Below, piece by piece: positions 36,136 to 45,436 of a DNA stretch of 64,000 nt. Numbering within the stretch: the stretch's first letter is position 1; each line of letters starts with the position of its first letter. The notes under the pieces are model-generated. The model was not told the origin of the DNA, searched no databases, and saw only the letters and a program-made list of their open reading frames with translations. The stretch is from contig JBCCAR010000008.1 in NCBI GenBank assembly GCA_039814715.1, positions 36,307-100,306 of the forward strand. Direction: 5' to 3'. This DNA comes from CAKZYD01 sp039814715. Its GTDB lineage: Bacteria; Pseudomonadota; Alphaproteobacteria; Sphingomonadales; CAKZYD01. A program made the position numbers and the translations under genes.

Positions 36136-37629
36136 TTACGCTGCTGGCAGGGTAACCGTTACTTTCAGGCCATTGGGCGAGCGGTTTTGAGCCGTGATTG
36201 TGCCGCCGATTGACTCCACATTACGCTTCACAATCCATAGCCCCAATCCAAAATGAAGCTGCGCAGACCCATTGCTAGCTGCCGGTCTTTGGCTAAAATA
36301 GCGGTCAAATATTTTCTCGATTGAGCCAGCGGGAACGCCAGGCCCGGAGTCGGAGACAATAAGACAAACGTCTTTTTCTACGCGCTCTGCTTGGACATGG
36401 ATGGAGGTACCATCGGGCGCAAAACTTAGCGCGTTTTCGATCAGGTTTTCTAAAACAGTTTCGAGCATTTCTTCCGAGGCCAGCGCGCGCAAAAGCTGCT
36501 GCGCCCTTAAATCAATGCGAACATTTTTATTGGCTGCAACAGGGATATAGCTGTCCACCAAATGACTCAAAATCTCTGTCACATCAACAGCTTCACGCAC
36601 TGCAGAGAGCGAATCTGCGGCAACGGTATCAAGCGTGCGCGCGGCAGATACAAGTGTGTCGAGCCGCAGTGTTGCTTTTTCAATCACATCAATCGAGATG
36701 GCCGCATTTTCCTGCAAAGCCCGCTTTTCAGCGCGCAAAGGCTCAAGCGATTGCTGAATGACTGCAATGGGCGTTTTGAGCGCATGAGCGTTTTCCTCAG
36801 CCGCCCGGCGCATCAAGTCTTGCCCTTCATCAACGGTCGCAAGCAAGCGGTCAATTTCAAGTGTCACGCCGCGCAGCTCTGGAACTTGGATTAACTTAGT
36901 GAAATCTGTTTTTCCCCGGGTTCCCGTTTGCGCGGACTTGGCGGCTTTGCGAATACGGCGCATATCGAGATAAATATCGATGAAAAGCCACGCCGATAGC
37001 GCCGCGATAATACCGTAGGTGATGAGCGCGTAACGAAACGGCGCGCTTTTCCAAAAAGACTGGCCGATACTGCTTTGCAGAAGGTCAGGCTCATTATGCG
37101 AAATCAAAACAATCCAGCATCCGTTCTCAAGCGCGAGCGGGCGAATGAATGTCAGCAACTCTTCTTCCCCGCTCTGGTTAAGATAGCGCTCCGCAATGGG
37201 GCGGTTGCCCCGGCAAGATGTCTTGAGTGGTTCGAACAGCCCAGCTGTTTGCAAGCGCTCGCGCTCGGCTGCGATGGCGTCGCTGCTAAGGCGCGGTTCA
37301 GCTGCGATGGAGAAAAACCCGCCGTCGCGCGGGTCAGGCCGATAAAACACGCGCACCGAGCGCGACGTGCTCGCCATCCGGTCAAGCTGCGCTTCAAGCG
37401 GTCCCGTACCTTCTTGGGAGAAGGCCATGAGCTCATCGCGCAGTGCTTCTGTCAGCATCTGGCCCTCGCGCGCGGTCGCATCCAGCAAGATGGCGTTGCG
37501 CTGTTTATCCACCAAGCGAAGCGTGCCGCCCAGGAAGATGGGAAGCAGCAGCAAAACCAGGAGAAAAACGGCCAATCGAACCGTTAAAGAACGGGAGATA
37601 AAGCGCCACAATGACACAAGGTTAGCCAT
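36136..37629 (-). CDS. sensor histidine kinase, ChvG-like partner
   Basis: A 497-residue inner-membrane histidine kinase. Two membrane helices (~17-37 and ~200-218) flank a ~160-residue periplasmic sensor. The phospho-acceptor is His282 in ENAHALKTPIAV. The ATPase N box is ENLIENALSFAP, and the glycine boxes are DSGPGVP and FGLGLWIVK. It follows its response regulator by 32 bases. The pairing and the regulator type suggest the ChvG-ChvI group of envelope/acid-stress systems, but the sensor domain is not close enough by eye to be sure. Confidence 0.88.
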   Translation of the reverse strand: MANLVSLWRFISRSLTVRLAVFLLVLLLLPIFLGGTLRLVDKQRNAILLDATAREGQMLTEALRDELMAFSQEGTGPLEAQLDRMASTSRSVRVFYRPDPRDGGFFSIAAEPRLSSDAIAAERERLQTAGLFEPLKTSCRGNRPIAERYLNQSGEEELLTFIRPLALENGCWIVLISHNEPDLLQSSIGQSFWKSAPFRYALITYGIIAALSAWLFIDIYLDMRRIRKAAKSAQTGTRGKTDFTKLIQVPELRGVTLEIDRLLATVDEGQDLMRRAAEENAHALKTPIAVIQQSLEPLRAEKRALQENAAISIDVIEKATLRLDTLVSAARTLDTVAADSLSAVREAVDVTEILSHLVDSYIPVAANKNVRIDLRAQQLLRALASEEMLETVLENLIENALSFAPDGTSIHVQAERVEKDVCLIVSDSGPGVPAGSIEKIFDRYFSQRPAASNGSAQLHFGLGLWIVKRNVESIGGTITAQNRSPNGLKVTVTLPAA

Positions 37630-37661
37630 AGCGGGGCGCCTTTCGCGCTATGGCAAAGGCC

Positions 37662-38423
37662 CTAAGCGGCGTGTCCCGCGCCTTCACTTTGCCAGCGATA
37701 GCCAAAGCCTGGGTAGTTGCCGATGCAATCGAATTCCTCGTCAACAGAGCGAAATTTCTGGCGAATACGCTTAATGAAAGCGCGCACATTGGCACGGTAG
37801 CCGTGTTCGCCTTCGCCGGCGGTAAAGCCTTCGCCGTGCACCAGGTCATATAGGGATCGATAGTCAACATCTCTGCCATCACGTTCGGACATGAATCGCA
37901 CCATCTTAAACTCTGTTAAGGTTAATGGAACGTCTTCGTCCTTCCACCGGATACGGCGAGACACATTATCAATCAGCATTTCGCCAACCAAAATCTGGTC
38001 TTCCCGGGCCGCTTTCTCGCCCGATGGCTGCGCGCGGTTGCCTTGCAAGATCAGTTCAATGCGGCGCTGCACGATGGAAAAGCTGCGTGATTTTTCGATA
38101 AAATCTACGGCGCCTCCAGCCAAAGCAGCCTCTTCATATATCTGATCGCCCAGAACAGTGAGGAAGATGACGGGCATTTCATTGCCTGTCTCACGCAGGT
38201 TTTGCAGAACTTCTATCCCATTAAGCCCTGGCATTTTCCAATCGAGTAAAATGACGCCGCCTTCCGCTTCATCGACTTGATCCAAAAAAGTCTGCCCATC
38301 ACTAAACGTGCGTACATAGTGACCAAAAGCCACCAAATTCCGGCTGAGGGATTCGCGGAATAGATCGTCATCATCGACGACATAGACAGTTTGCTGTAAC
38401 TCGTTTGCGCGTTTGGCTTGCAT
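37662..38423 (-). CDS. response regulator with winged-helix output domain, ChvI-like
   Basis: 253 residues with an N-terminal receiver and a C-terminal OmpR-type DNA-binding domain. The acidic pocket is VVDDDD (17-20), the phospho-acceptor is Asp61 (ILLDWKMPG), the switch Thr is T89 and the conserved Lys is K111, here followed by Ser rather than Pro. The output domain ends FIKRIRQKFRSVDEEFD followed by YPGFGYRW, close to the ChvI pattern. AGGAG lies upstream of the ATG. It is transcribed before the kinase. Confidence 0.88.
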   Translation of the reverse strand: MQAKRANELQQTVYVVDDDDLFRESLSRNLVAFGHYVRTFSDGQTFLDQVDEAEGGVILLDWKMPGLNGIEVLQNLRETGNEMPVIFLTVLGDQIYEEAALAGGAVDFIEKSRSFSIVQRRIELILQGNRAQPSGEKAAREDQILVGEMLIDNVSRRIRWKDEDVPLTLTEFKMVRFMSERDGRDVDYRSLYDLVHGEGFTAGEGEHGYRANVRAFIKRIRQKFRSVDEEFDCIGNYPGFGYRWQSEGAGHAA

Positions 38424-38473
38424 CAGTTGTTTACTCCTGTTTTCCCGCGGTCTCGGCGCTTTTCAGTGCTTTG

Positions 38474-39052
38474 CTAGCGGCCTTCACTCAGCTCGTCCGT
38501 CAAGGCGAGAGGCTCAGGCGGTGTTTCGTCCGCCATCTGTTGTGCAGAACCGAGATGTTCAAATTGTGCCAAACACCGCTGCGTGCTGCCGCCCTCGATT
38601 GAATACTTTAAAGCGCGAAAGGCCCCGCTATCTAAGTCTTTGAAAAGTTGGATGAAAAGCCGGCAAGGGCCGCTTGCATAAAACCATGTTTGAGACGGCG
38701 CTTTGGTTGTTACGGTATCAGGTTCGCCAAAAAGTGACAAAAGCGTGGCACCCTCCGCGCCCACAATTTGCGCTTCATCCAGGCTTGTAACCGCCGGTTT
38801 GCGCAGCGGAAGCGGGGTGTTCAGCGCGACAGCCTTGCTGGGGATGGGGCTTGGCCGCGCCGTTGCAGGGCCTTTTGGCGGCGATGGAACCGGGGCAGAG
38901 GGCGGGGTTTCCACCGTGGTGGTAACTTGCTCTGGCACCTGATTTGCCGCAGAGCCATCAAATACAGAGAGGGTTTCACACGATGCGCACATCATGCCCA
39001 ATAGAGAGACGGTAAGTGCGCCTCTCGCCCTTTTTTGCACCTGCACCGCCAA
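38474..39052 (-). CDS. putative envelope lipoprotein, proline-rich linker
   Basis: 192 residues from a TTG at 39052, which has AAGGTGG nine bases upstream. A hydrophobic segment ending MMCASC looks like a lipoprotein signal, though the -3 position is not ideal. A Pro/Ser/Thr-rich linker (~40-75) precedes a small domain with LLSLFGEPDTVTTK and WFYASGPCRLFIQLF, a pattern of small outer-membrane assembly-type (SmpA-like) folds; this is only a resemblance. It lies upstream of the two-component genes on the same strand, with a 50-base gap. Confidence 0.6.
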   Translation of the reverse strand: MAVQVQKRARGALTVSLLGMMCASCETLSVFDGSAANQVPEQVTTTVETPPSAPVPSPPKGPATARPSPIPSKAVALNTPLPLRKPAVTSLDEAQIVGAEGATLLSLFGEPDTVTTKAPSQTWFYASGPCRLFIQLFKDLDSGAFRALKYSIEGGSTQRCLAQFEHLGSAQQMADETPPEPLALTDELSEGR

Positions 39053-39070
39053 TGCGTTGTACCACCTTAT

Positions 39071-39107
39071 GCCACTCTTTGCTTATATTCTGCAGACTAA
39101 GAGTGGC
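39071..39107. repeat. 9-bp inverted repeat in the divergent spacer
   Basis: GCCACTCTT at 39071-39079 and AAGAGTGGC at 39099-39107, a perfect match around a 19-base AT-rich centre. It lies 18 bases upstream of the start of the leftward lipoprotein gene. It could be an operator for a dimeric regulator or a leader hairpin. Confidence 0.5.
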
Positions 39108-39261
39108 TTTTCCGCTGCAGTTTGTCGATGTTTGAGGGCAATTGTCCGAAAAATGTTGCAACCGCCGATCAAGGCGCGCCACATCACTCTCAACTGCGCT
39201 CTCGCGAGTTTGTTATATGGTGGGGCGACCGGAAAATAGCAAACCCACAACAGGGAAAATA

Positions 39262-39591
39262 ATGTTCAAATATGCTGCTTTAGTCGTCGTAGCCTTTTCC
39301 ATTGTCACTGTATCTCTGGTGATTTACGCCGTTCGTCAGGATCATCCAAAATTTGACGTTGCAGCGGCGGGGCGCGTTTTTGATCGCTACCCTTTTTGGC
39401 AAAGCAGCGCTGTCTCATCGACCGAAGTTGTTCTGGATCCGCAGTTTTCTACCTTGCCCCTGATCAATACCAGTGCGCCTAGCCTCGTATCGCAAGACGC
39501 GATTGCACGCTGGCAAAAGCAAGCAAAACCGGCAATCACCTTAGAGTTTGGCCTAGAGCGCCTGAACCCTTCTCTCATCCCTACGGACTGA
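39262..39591 (+). CDS. single-pass membrane protein of unknown function
   Basis: 109 residues from ATG 39262, preceded by AGGGA. One N-terminal helix (YAALVVVAFSIVTVSLVIYAV) anchors a periplasmic part with no recognisable motif. The open frame extends upstream to 39142, but that part lacks a ribosome site and is arginine/serine-rich noise. Confidence 0.6.
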   Translation: MFKYAALVVVAFSIVTVSLVIYAVRQDHPKFDVAAAGRVFDRYPFWQSSAVSSTEVVLDPQFSTLPLINTSAPSLVSQDAIARWQKQAKPAITLEFGLERLNPSLIPTD

Positions 39592-39690
39592 CAATTAGGC
39601 GAAGACCTAAAACAGCGGCTATCTTCACAAAGATGGCTGCGATATGCTGCGATAGAGCTATTTCTAAACGATCAAAGGACACGGCAAAGC

Positions 39691-40110
39691 ATGCGATATT
39701 TGCATACCATGGTGCGCGTTACAGACCTTGAAGAAAGCCTTGATTTTTACTGCAATAAACTCGGGCTTGTTGAGCAGCGGCGCAAGGATGTGGAAGAAGG
39801 GCGCTTCACGCTTGTCTTCTTGAGCCCGCCTGACCAAACCGACGCACAAATTGAGCTTACCTATAACTGGGACCCGTCGGACTATGATGGCGGGCGCAAT
39901 TTTGGCCACATTGCCTATGGCGTACGAGACATTTATCAAACGTGCCAAGACTTGATGGACAAGGGCGTGACGATTAACCGTCCGCCGCGCGACGGCTTTA
40001 TGGCTTTCATCCGGTCGCCTGATAATATTTCCATTGAGTTGCTGCAGATAGGCAAACGAAAAGAGCCTTGTGAACCGTGGGCGAGCATGGAGAATATCGG
40101 CGAATGGTAG
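39691..40110 (+). CDS. gloA: lactoylglutathione lyase (glyoxalase I)
   Basis: A 139-residue glyoxalase I that turns the methylglyoxal-glutathione adduct into S-lactoylglutathione in the cytoplasm. The metal ligands are in place: His5, Glu55 (ELTYNW), His73 (FGHIAYGV) and Glu116 (SIELLQI). It overlaps the glyoxalase II gene by seven bases, giving a complete two-gene methylglyoxal detoxification operon. Confidence 0.95.
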   Translation: MRYLHTMVRVTDLEESLDFYCNKLGLVEQRRKDVEEGRFTLVFLSPPDQTDAQIELTYNWDPSDYDGGRNFGHIAYGVRDIYQTCQDLMDKGVTINRPPRDGFMAFIRSPDNISIELLQIGKRKEPCEPWASMENIGEW

Positions 40111-40877
40111 GACAACTGGAGATCGTACAGCTCCCCGTGCTGCACGATAATTACGTGTATATGATCCACGAGCCCAGCAGCGGCGCAACAGCCGTTGTCG
40201 ACCCTGCAGTCGTCGATGCGCCGCTAGAGGCTGCTGCGGCGCGCGGTTGGAGCATTACACATATCTTCAACACGCATCACCACATGGACCATGTCGGTGG
40301 CAATTTAGACATCAAAGAGAAGACAGGCTGCGCCATCATAGGCCCAAAGGCCGACAAAGCGCGCATTCCTGGCATAGACATTGAGGTGAGTGACGGCGAA
40401 CGGGTCACGTTTGGCGATGCGCAGGCGAAGGTGTTCTTCACCCCCGGTCACACACGCGGGCATATTGTGTATTGGTTTGAAGACGATGCAGCGCTGTTTT
40501 GCGGCGACACTCTTTTTGCCATGGGCTGCGGGCGTTTGTTCGAAGGCACACCCGCTCAGATGTGGACCTCCTTGCAAAAGCTGATCGCTTTGCCAGATGA
40601 AACGCGCGTCTATTGCGCCCATGAGTACACGCAGGCGAATGGGGCCTTCGCGTTGTCGGTCGAACCAGGCAATGAGGCTTTGCAGCAGCGGATGATTGAC
40701 GTGAAATCTCTTCGCGAGAGGAACATTCCGACAATTCCGAGCACGATTGGTCTCGAAAAGGAAACCAACCCGTTTTTTCGGCCAACATCACCACTCTTGC
40801 GCGAGACGATTAACCTAACAGGCGCGAGTGATGTGGACGTGTTTGCAAAGACGCGGGAGCTGAAAGATCAGTTCTAG
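40104..40877 (+). CDS. gloB: hydroxyacylglutathione hydrolase (glyoxalase II)
   Basis: 257 residues from ATG 40104, which overlaps the gloA stop and has GGAGA upstream. It hydrolyses S-lactoylglutathione to lactate and glutathione. The metallo-beta-lactamase motif THHHMDHVGG (residues 57-66) supplies the dinuclear metal ligands, with GHTRGHIVY and FCGDTLFAMGCGR further on. A GTG start nine codons upstream is possible. Full length for the family, with the C-terminal glutathione-binding domain (NPFFRPTSPLLRE). Confidence 0.95.
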   Translation: MVGQLEIVQLPVLHDNYVYMIHEPSSGATAVVDPAVVDAPLEAAAARGWSITHIFNTHHHMDHVGGNLDIKEKTGCAIIGPKADKARIPGIDIEVSDGERVTFGDAQAKVFFTPGHTRGHIVYWFEDDAALFCGDTLFAMGCGRLFEGTPAQMWTSLQKLIALPDETRVYCAHEYTQANGAFALSVEPGNEALQQRMIDVKSLRERNIPTIPSTIGLEKETNPFFRPTSPLLRETINLTGASDVDVFAKTRELKDQF

Positions 40878-40908
40878 CGTATTTGGTCGGAGGCAAGCGG
40901 CGGCCGCC

Positions 40909-41676
40909 TTGCTATTTTTTTGCATTGGCAGTCTCTTTGGGACTACGAGTGCTGCAGTACCAATAGACCTGACGCGCCAGGTATTGAACGCTGCCCCGTC
41001 TGTTGTGGGCATCGTTCGCTTCAACCCCGCAAGTGCTGTGCCGGGCCAATTGGTCGGAACAGGCTTTGTCGTCGCGGATGGACGCCATGTCGTCACCAAC
41101 GCGCATGTCATCCGCATGCCTGGCCCGAAGGCTAAAAGCAAAACCACCTACTTTGCGGTGCTGGCGTCCAATAAGGGGGCGCCCAAACGCCTCAGGCTTA
41201 TGCTACTGGATCGCGAAGCGCGCTATGACCTTGCGCTGCTGCAAATACCGGTTAGCCAAGCGGCCCTGCCAGCGCTGACCCTTATTGAAACGCCTAAGCC
41301 TTTGCTTGCTGGCACACCGATCTTTTCCATTGGATTTCCCATCGCAAGCGCGCTTGGGCCTTTTCCGGCTGTCTCAAGCGGTATTCTTTCTGCGGTGACG
41401 CCAAGCCTTAGTCCTCAGATGCGGGCAAGCCAGCTTGATGCTGCTTTTATCAAGGCGCCCCGCTACGCACTCTACCAGTTAGACATGACGGCTTACCCAG
41501 GCCAATCTGGCAGCCCTCTTTTGCACGCAGCGACTGGTCAGGTCATTGGCGTTGTCAATTCAACAAAAATAAAGGCTGAAAAGGAAAAAGTCCTCAGCGA
41601 CCCAAGCGGGATCAGCTATGCCGTCATGGCGGCAGAGCTTAGGACCTTTTTGCTGCGCAACGGTTTGCGGCCATAA
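40909..41676 (+). CDS. secreted trypsin-like serine protease (S1C-like)
   Basis: 255 residues starting at TTG 40909, which directly opens a short hydrophobic signal (LLFFCIGSLFGTTSAA). The catalytic triad is His66 (VVTNAHVI), Asp107 (RYDLALLQI) and Ser200 (YPGQSGSPLL). There is no PDZ domain, so it is shorter than DegP/DegQ. It should act in the periplasm. AGGCAAGCGG upstream is a poor ribosome site. Some 30 bases separate it from gloB, so it may share that transcript. Confidence 0.85.
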   Translation: MLFFCIGSLFGTTSAAVPIDLTRQVLNAAPSVVGIVRFNPASAVPGQLVGTGFVVADGRHVVTNAHVIRMPGPKAKSKTTYFAVLASNKGAPKRLRLMLLDREARYDLALLQIPVSQAALPALTLIETPKPLLAGTPIFSIGFPIASALGPFPAVSSGILSAVTPSLSPQMRASQLDAAFIKAPRYALYQLDMTAYPGQSGSPLLHAATGQVIGVVNSTKIKAEKEKVLSDPSGISYAVMAAELRTFLLRNGLRP

Positions 41677-41761
41677 CGCAATCATTCAGCAGGTGTTCAT
41701 GGGTCATGATGTTAAGTAGGCTACAGGTGGGGCAGGATGTAGTGACAAGCGGGTAGAGACG

Positions 41762-42202
41762 ATGAAGAAGACAATAACAATGGCACTCATGGCAAGCATA
41801 CTCAGCGCTGCGCCCTTGGCAGCTCAAGAGGCTCCAGAAGAAGAGGCTCTAGACCGCACACCGCGTAACTGCCTACCGCTAAGCCGGCTGCGGCAATCAC
41901 ATGTGATTGATGATAATACCATCGTGTTCGAAACACGCGGGCGAGGCTATTTTCTCAATCAACTGCCGAACCGGTGTCCGCGCCTCGGATTTGAGCGGTC
42001 ATTTTCTTACGCCACATCCATCACCCAATTGTGCAACGTTGATATCATCACCGTCTTGCAGAACTTTGGTGGACGCCTGATGCCAGGTCCATCTTGCGGT
42101 CTCGGCATGTTTGTGCCCATCACCAAAGATGAGTTTAAGGGACTGCGCAAGGGCGAAGAGATCGAGGCGCTGGCCCCAGAAGAAGGCGGTGACGGGCGCT
42201 AA
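41762..42202 (+). CDS. secreted DUF6491-like protein
   Basis: A 146-residue protein with a signal peptide (MKKTITMALMASILSAAPLAAQ). The mature part has NCLPLSRLRQSHVIDD, then LNQLPNRCPRLGFERSFSY and LCNVDIITVL, a cysteine-bearing pattern I associate with DUF6491. Function unknown. It converges with the DUF924 gene. Confidence 0.65.
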   Translation: MKKTITMALMASILSAAPLAAQEAPEEEALDRTPRNCLPLSRLRQSHVIDDNTIVFETRGRGYFLNQLPNRCPRLGFERSFSYATSITQLCNVDIITVLQNFGGRLMPGPSCGLGMFVPITKDEFKGLRKGEEIEALAPEEGGDGR

Positions 42203-42223
42203 TGTCTACCTAAAGACGGCTCT

Positions 42224-42760
42224 TCAAAATCCATCGGTCTCGGCGATATAGTCAAGCTCTTCCTGCGTGGATTGCCGACCCAGCGCGGCATTGCGGTGAG
42301 GATAGCGGCCAAAGCGTTCGATGACCTTCCGGTGCGCTTCTTCAAAAGCGGCACCGTTTTCTTCCGGTAGCTGCGCATAGAGCAGGCGTGCTTCATCATG
42401 GATGGAGAGGCTCTCAGAATGCATGTACGGCATATAAAGAAACTGGCGCTCATAGGGGCCAAAGCCCTGGTCATGCCCGGCCGCAATAGCCTCCTGCGCT
42501 AGGCCGAGCGCGAGAGGATCGCTTGCAAAAGCGCGCGCCTGGCCGCGGTAAAGCTGGCGCGGCACCTGATCCAGCAACAAAATCTCAGCGAGGCGTCCTT
42601 GCGGTGTCGCACGCCAGGCAAACAGCTCGCAGCGCTCCGCATGGGGCTGCAGCGGTCCCAGACGGGCCTTAACAGCATCATCAAAGGCCTTTGGCCCGCC
42701 AAACCAATCATCGGGCCCATGGTCAACAAACCAAAAGGAAAGAACTTCGTCTGGGGTCAT
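42224..42760 (-). CDS. DUF924 family protein
   Basis: A 178-residue all-helical cytoplasmic protein. The family signature is clear: VLSFWFVDHGPDDWFGG at the start, ILLLDQVPRQLYRGQARAF in the middle, then YERQFLYMPYMHSE and ERFGRYPHRNAALGR. DUF924 proteins resemble TPR-like folds and have no established role. AGGAG precedes the ATG. Confidence 0.9.
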   Translation of the reverse strand: MTPDEVLSFWFVDHGPDDWFGGPKAFDDAVKARLGPLQPHAERCELFAWRATPQGRLAEILLLDQVPRQLYRGQARAFASDPLALGLAQEAIAAGHDQGFGPYERQFLYMPYMHSESLSIHDEARLLYAQLPEENGAAFEEAHRKVIERFGRYPHRNAALGRQSTQEELDYIAETDGF

Positions 42761-42865
42761 TTTAAGCTCCTGCGATAAACCGCGATATCATACCCTAGCA
42801 TTTCAAGCCTTGGAGCTTGTGACAAGGCCCGCTAAACGAAGACAGGTTTGACGTGGGAGACCTTT

Positions 42866-44221
42866 ATGATCAGCGCCATTGGCCTCATAGGCGGTCTCGC
42901 CCTGCTGATTGTTTTAACGGTGCGCGGGGTGAATATTTTGATCGCCGCGCCCGTTTGCGCAGCGCTTGTCGCCCTTACCAGCGGCCTTGCTTGGCTTCCC
43001 CCGCTGGCCAGTGACGGCGCCGCTGATTTCGCCACCAGCTATATGACAGGCTTCACCAGCTTTTTTGCCGATTGGTTCCTCATGTTTCTGCTGGGGGCAA
43101 TCTTTGGCGAAGTCATGGGCAGAACCGGCGCAGCAGATGCCGTCGCACACTGGGTGGTGAATACTTTCGGCATCAAACATGCGGTGCTCGCAGTTGTCGC
43201 TGCATGCGCTGTCCTCACCTATGGCGGGGTCAGCGTCTTCATCGTGGCGTTTTCTGTCTACCCGATGGCCGTCAGCCTCTTTAAGGCCGCTGATCTGCCC
43301 CGCCGCTTTATTCCCGGCGCGATGGCCTTTGGCTCTGTCACCTTCACCATGACTTCTGCCGGCAGCCCGGAAATTCAAAACCTCATTCCCATGCAATATC
43401 TCGGCACGAAAGCCACGGCAGCTTGGGAGGTGAGCTTGGTGGTTGCCCTTTTGATGGCCGTGACAGGTCATTTCTGGCTGAAATCTATGATAACAAAGGC
43501 CGTGGCAAAGGGTGAGTGCTTTGCTGGGCGCGATGATGACCGTGAAGACATGCCCATGCATGACGCGCCCAGTGCGCTGGCTAGCCTGGTGCCCCTCATC
43601 ACCGTGCTCGCCGTGTTTCTGATCACGCAATATCCCTCGCTGATGCTTGGCTTGGGCGAGACCCTTCCCAGCAACGGGCTTGGCAAATGGGGGCTTGTGG
43701 TGGCGCTGGGCAGCGGGGTTATTGCCGCTGTTGCAGTGGGCCGCAAACGCCTCATCCAGGTACCAGAAGCCTTTTCAGCTGGCGCAGTCAGTGCTGTCAT
43801 CGCAATCGTCAACACCTGCGCGGTGGTCGGCTTTGGGAGTATCGCGAAGCTATCTCCGGCTTTTCTTTTGGCTTTGGAGGGCTTGCAGTCCATGCCAGGC
43901 GATCCACTCATCGGCGCGGCCATCGCGGTCACTGTGATAGCAGCGCTCACTGGCTCTGCAAGCGGCGGCCAAACGATTGCATTGCCGTTAATCGCCCCTG
44001 GCTATTTAGACGCAGGCGTAAACCCAAATGAATTTCACAGGGTGGTCGCTATCTCCTCAGGCGCGCTCGATAGCCTGCCACATAATGGCTATGTGGTCAC
44101 CACAATCCGGGCCATCTGCGGCGAAACCCATAAAGCGGCTTATGGACCTCTTGGCGCTCTCACGGTAGTCATCCCGCTTGCCGGATTGTGCATAGCGCTT
44201 GGCCTGTTCGTGGTGTTTTGA
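42866..44221 (+). CDS. GntP-family proton/carboxylate symporter
   Basis: 451 residues from ATG 42866, with GGGAG upstream, and about twelve membrane helices. It belongs to the GntP group (gluconate and related hydroxy-acids, and ketone-body-type substrates in close relatives). Typical segments are FLLGAIFGEVMGRTGAADAVA, YGGVSVFIVAFSVYPMA, TGSASGGQTIALPL and SSGALDSLPHNGYVVT. The substrate cannot be told from sequence. The P450 gene starts three bases after its stop, so the two form an operon. Confidence 0.88.
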   Translation: MISAIGLIGGLALLIVLTVRGVNILIAAPVCAALVALTSGLAWLPPLASDGAADFATSYMTGFTSFFADWFLMFLLGAIFGEVMGRTGAADAVAHWVVNTFGIKHAVLAVVAACAVLTYGGVSVFIVAFSVYPMAVSLFKAADLPRRFIPGAMAFGSVTFTMTSAGSPEIQNLIPMQYLGTKATAAWEVSLVVALLMAVTGHFWLKSMITKAVAKGECFAGRDDDREDMPMHDAPSALASLVPLITVLAVFLITQYPSLMLGLGETLPSNGLGKWGLVVALGSGVIAAVAVGRKRLIQVPEAFSAGAVSAVIAIVNTCAVVGFGSIAKLSPAFLLALEGLQSMPGDPLIGAAIAVTVIAALTGSASGGQTIALPLIAPGYLDAGVNPNEFHRVVAISSGALDSLPHNGYVVTTIRAICGETHKAAYGPLGALTVVIPLAGLCIALGLFVVF

Positions 44222-44224
44222 TCG

Positions 44225-45436
44225 ATGGCGCTAGGCGACTTTGACTTACGCGATTTGCCGGCCAGCTTTTATGCGGACCCCTTCCTCACCTACGCCGCAC
44301 TGAGGGAGGAAGACCCAGTACGGCTAATGCCAGACGGCTCATATCTATTAAGCCGCTATAGCGATTGCATGGCGGTTTACCGCGACACTGAGACGTTCAG
44401 TTCAGACAAACACGCCGAGTTTCTGCCCAAATACGGTGAGAGCCCGCTATATGAACACCACACGACATCGCTTGTGTTCAATGATCCCCCGCTCCACACC
44501 CGCGTGCGCAAAACCATTATGGGCGCGCTGTCGACGCGGGCCCTGGCTGCGTTAGAGCGACAGGTTGAGACCCTGGTTGAGCAGCTCTTAGACAACATGG
44601 CTGCAAAACAATCCGCAGGTCAAAGCGTTGATTTTGTCGCTGATTTTGCCTCTGCTATTCCTATTGAAGTCATCGGCAATTTGCTGGGCGTCCCGCATGG
44701 CGACCGCGGTCCTTTGCGCGATTGGTCGCTGGCGATCTTGGGCGCGCTTGAACCCCAGCTCACTGATGAAGAGATGCGCCGCGGCAACGCAGCGGTGGAG
44801 GACTTTCTTGCCTATTTGCGCACGCTCATTGCGGACCGTCAAGCAAATCCAGGGGACCCAGAGCAAGACTTGCTCACCCGCCTTCTTCAAGGCGAAGAAA
44901 GCGGCGCGCAGCTCAGTGAGCAAGAATTGCTGCACAACTGTATTTTCATTCTCAATGCGGGCCACGAAACCACCACCAACATCATCGCCAGCGCGGTAGT
45001 CTTATTTTTTGAGCATAACAAAGCGCGCCAAGCGTTGATCCATGATCCGGCGCTGATTGATTGCGCCATTGAAGAATGCCTTCGCTATGAAAGCCCAAAT
45101 CAGCTTGGAAACCGGATCACCACCAAGACCGCAAACATAGGCGGGAAGATCATTGAAGCAGGCAGCCGCATCACGCTGTGTATCGGCGCTGCCAACCGTG
45201 ACCCCAGTGCTTTTGAAAATCCGGATACATTCGATATTGCGCGCAAACCAAACCGGCACTTGGCTTTTGCCTCAGGCGCGCACCAATGCGCGGGCATGCA
45301 TGTCGCGCGCATGGAGGCACGCCTCGCAGTTATAGGCCTGTTAAAGCGGTTTCCAGCCTACAGGTTGACTGCGCCGCCAGAGCGCGCCCATCGGGCCCGG
45401 TTTCGCGGGTTTGAGCGCCTTGTCGGCCAGCTTTAG
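44225..45436 (+). CDS. cytochrome P450
   Basis: A 403-residue soluble bacterial P450. The I-helix oxygen-binding motif is AGHETT, the K-helix ExxR is EECLR, and the heme-cysteine loop is FASGAHQCAGMHVAR. It hydroxylates an unknown substrate with electrons from a ferredoxin system not encoded here. It follows the GntP transporter by three bases and may act on a compound taken up by it, though this is inference. Its stop codon overlaps the stop of the convergent FHA gene by four bases. Confidence 0.94.
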   Translation: MALGDFDLRDLPASFYADPFLTYAALREEDPVRLMPDGSYLLSRYSDCMAVYRDTETFSSDKHAEFLPKYGESPLYEHHTTSLVFNDPPLHTRVRKTIMGALSTRALAALERQVETLVEQLLDNMAAKQSAGQSVDFVADFASAIPIEVIGNLLGVPHGDRGPLRDWSLAILGALEPQLTDEEMRRGNAAVEDFLAYLRTLIADRQANPGDPEQDLLTRLLQGEESGAQLSEQELLHNCIFILNAGHETTTNIIASAVVLFFEHNKARQALIHDPALIDCAIEECLRYESPNQLGNRITTKTANIGGKIIEAGSRITLCIGAANRDPSAFENPDTFDIARKPNRHLAFASGAHQCAGMHVARMEARLAVIGLLKRFPAYRLTAPPERAHRARFRGFERLVGQL

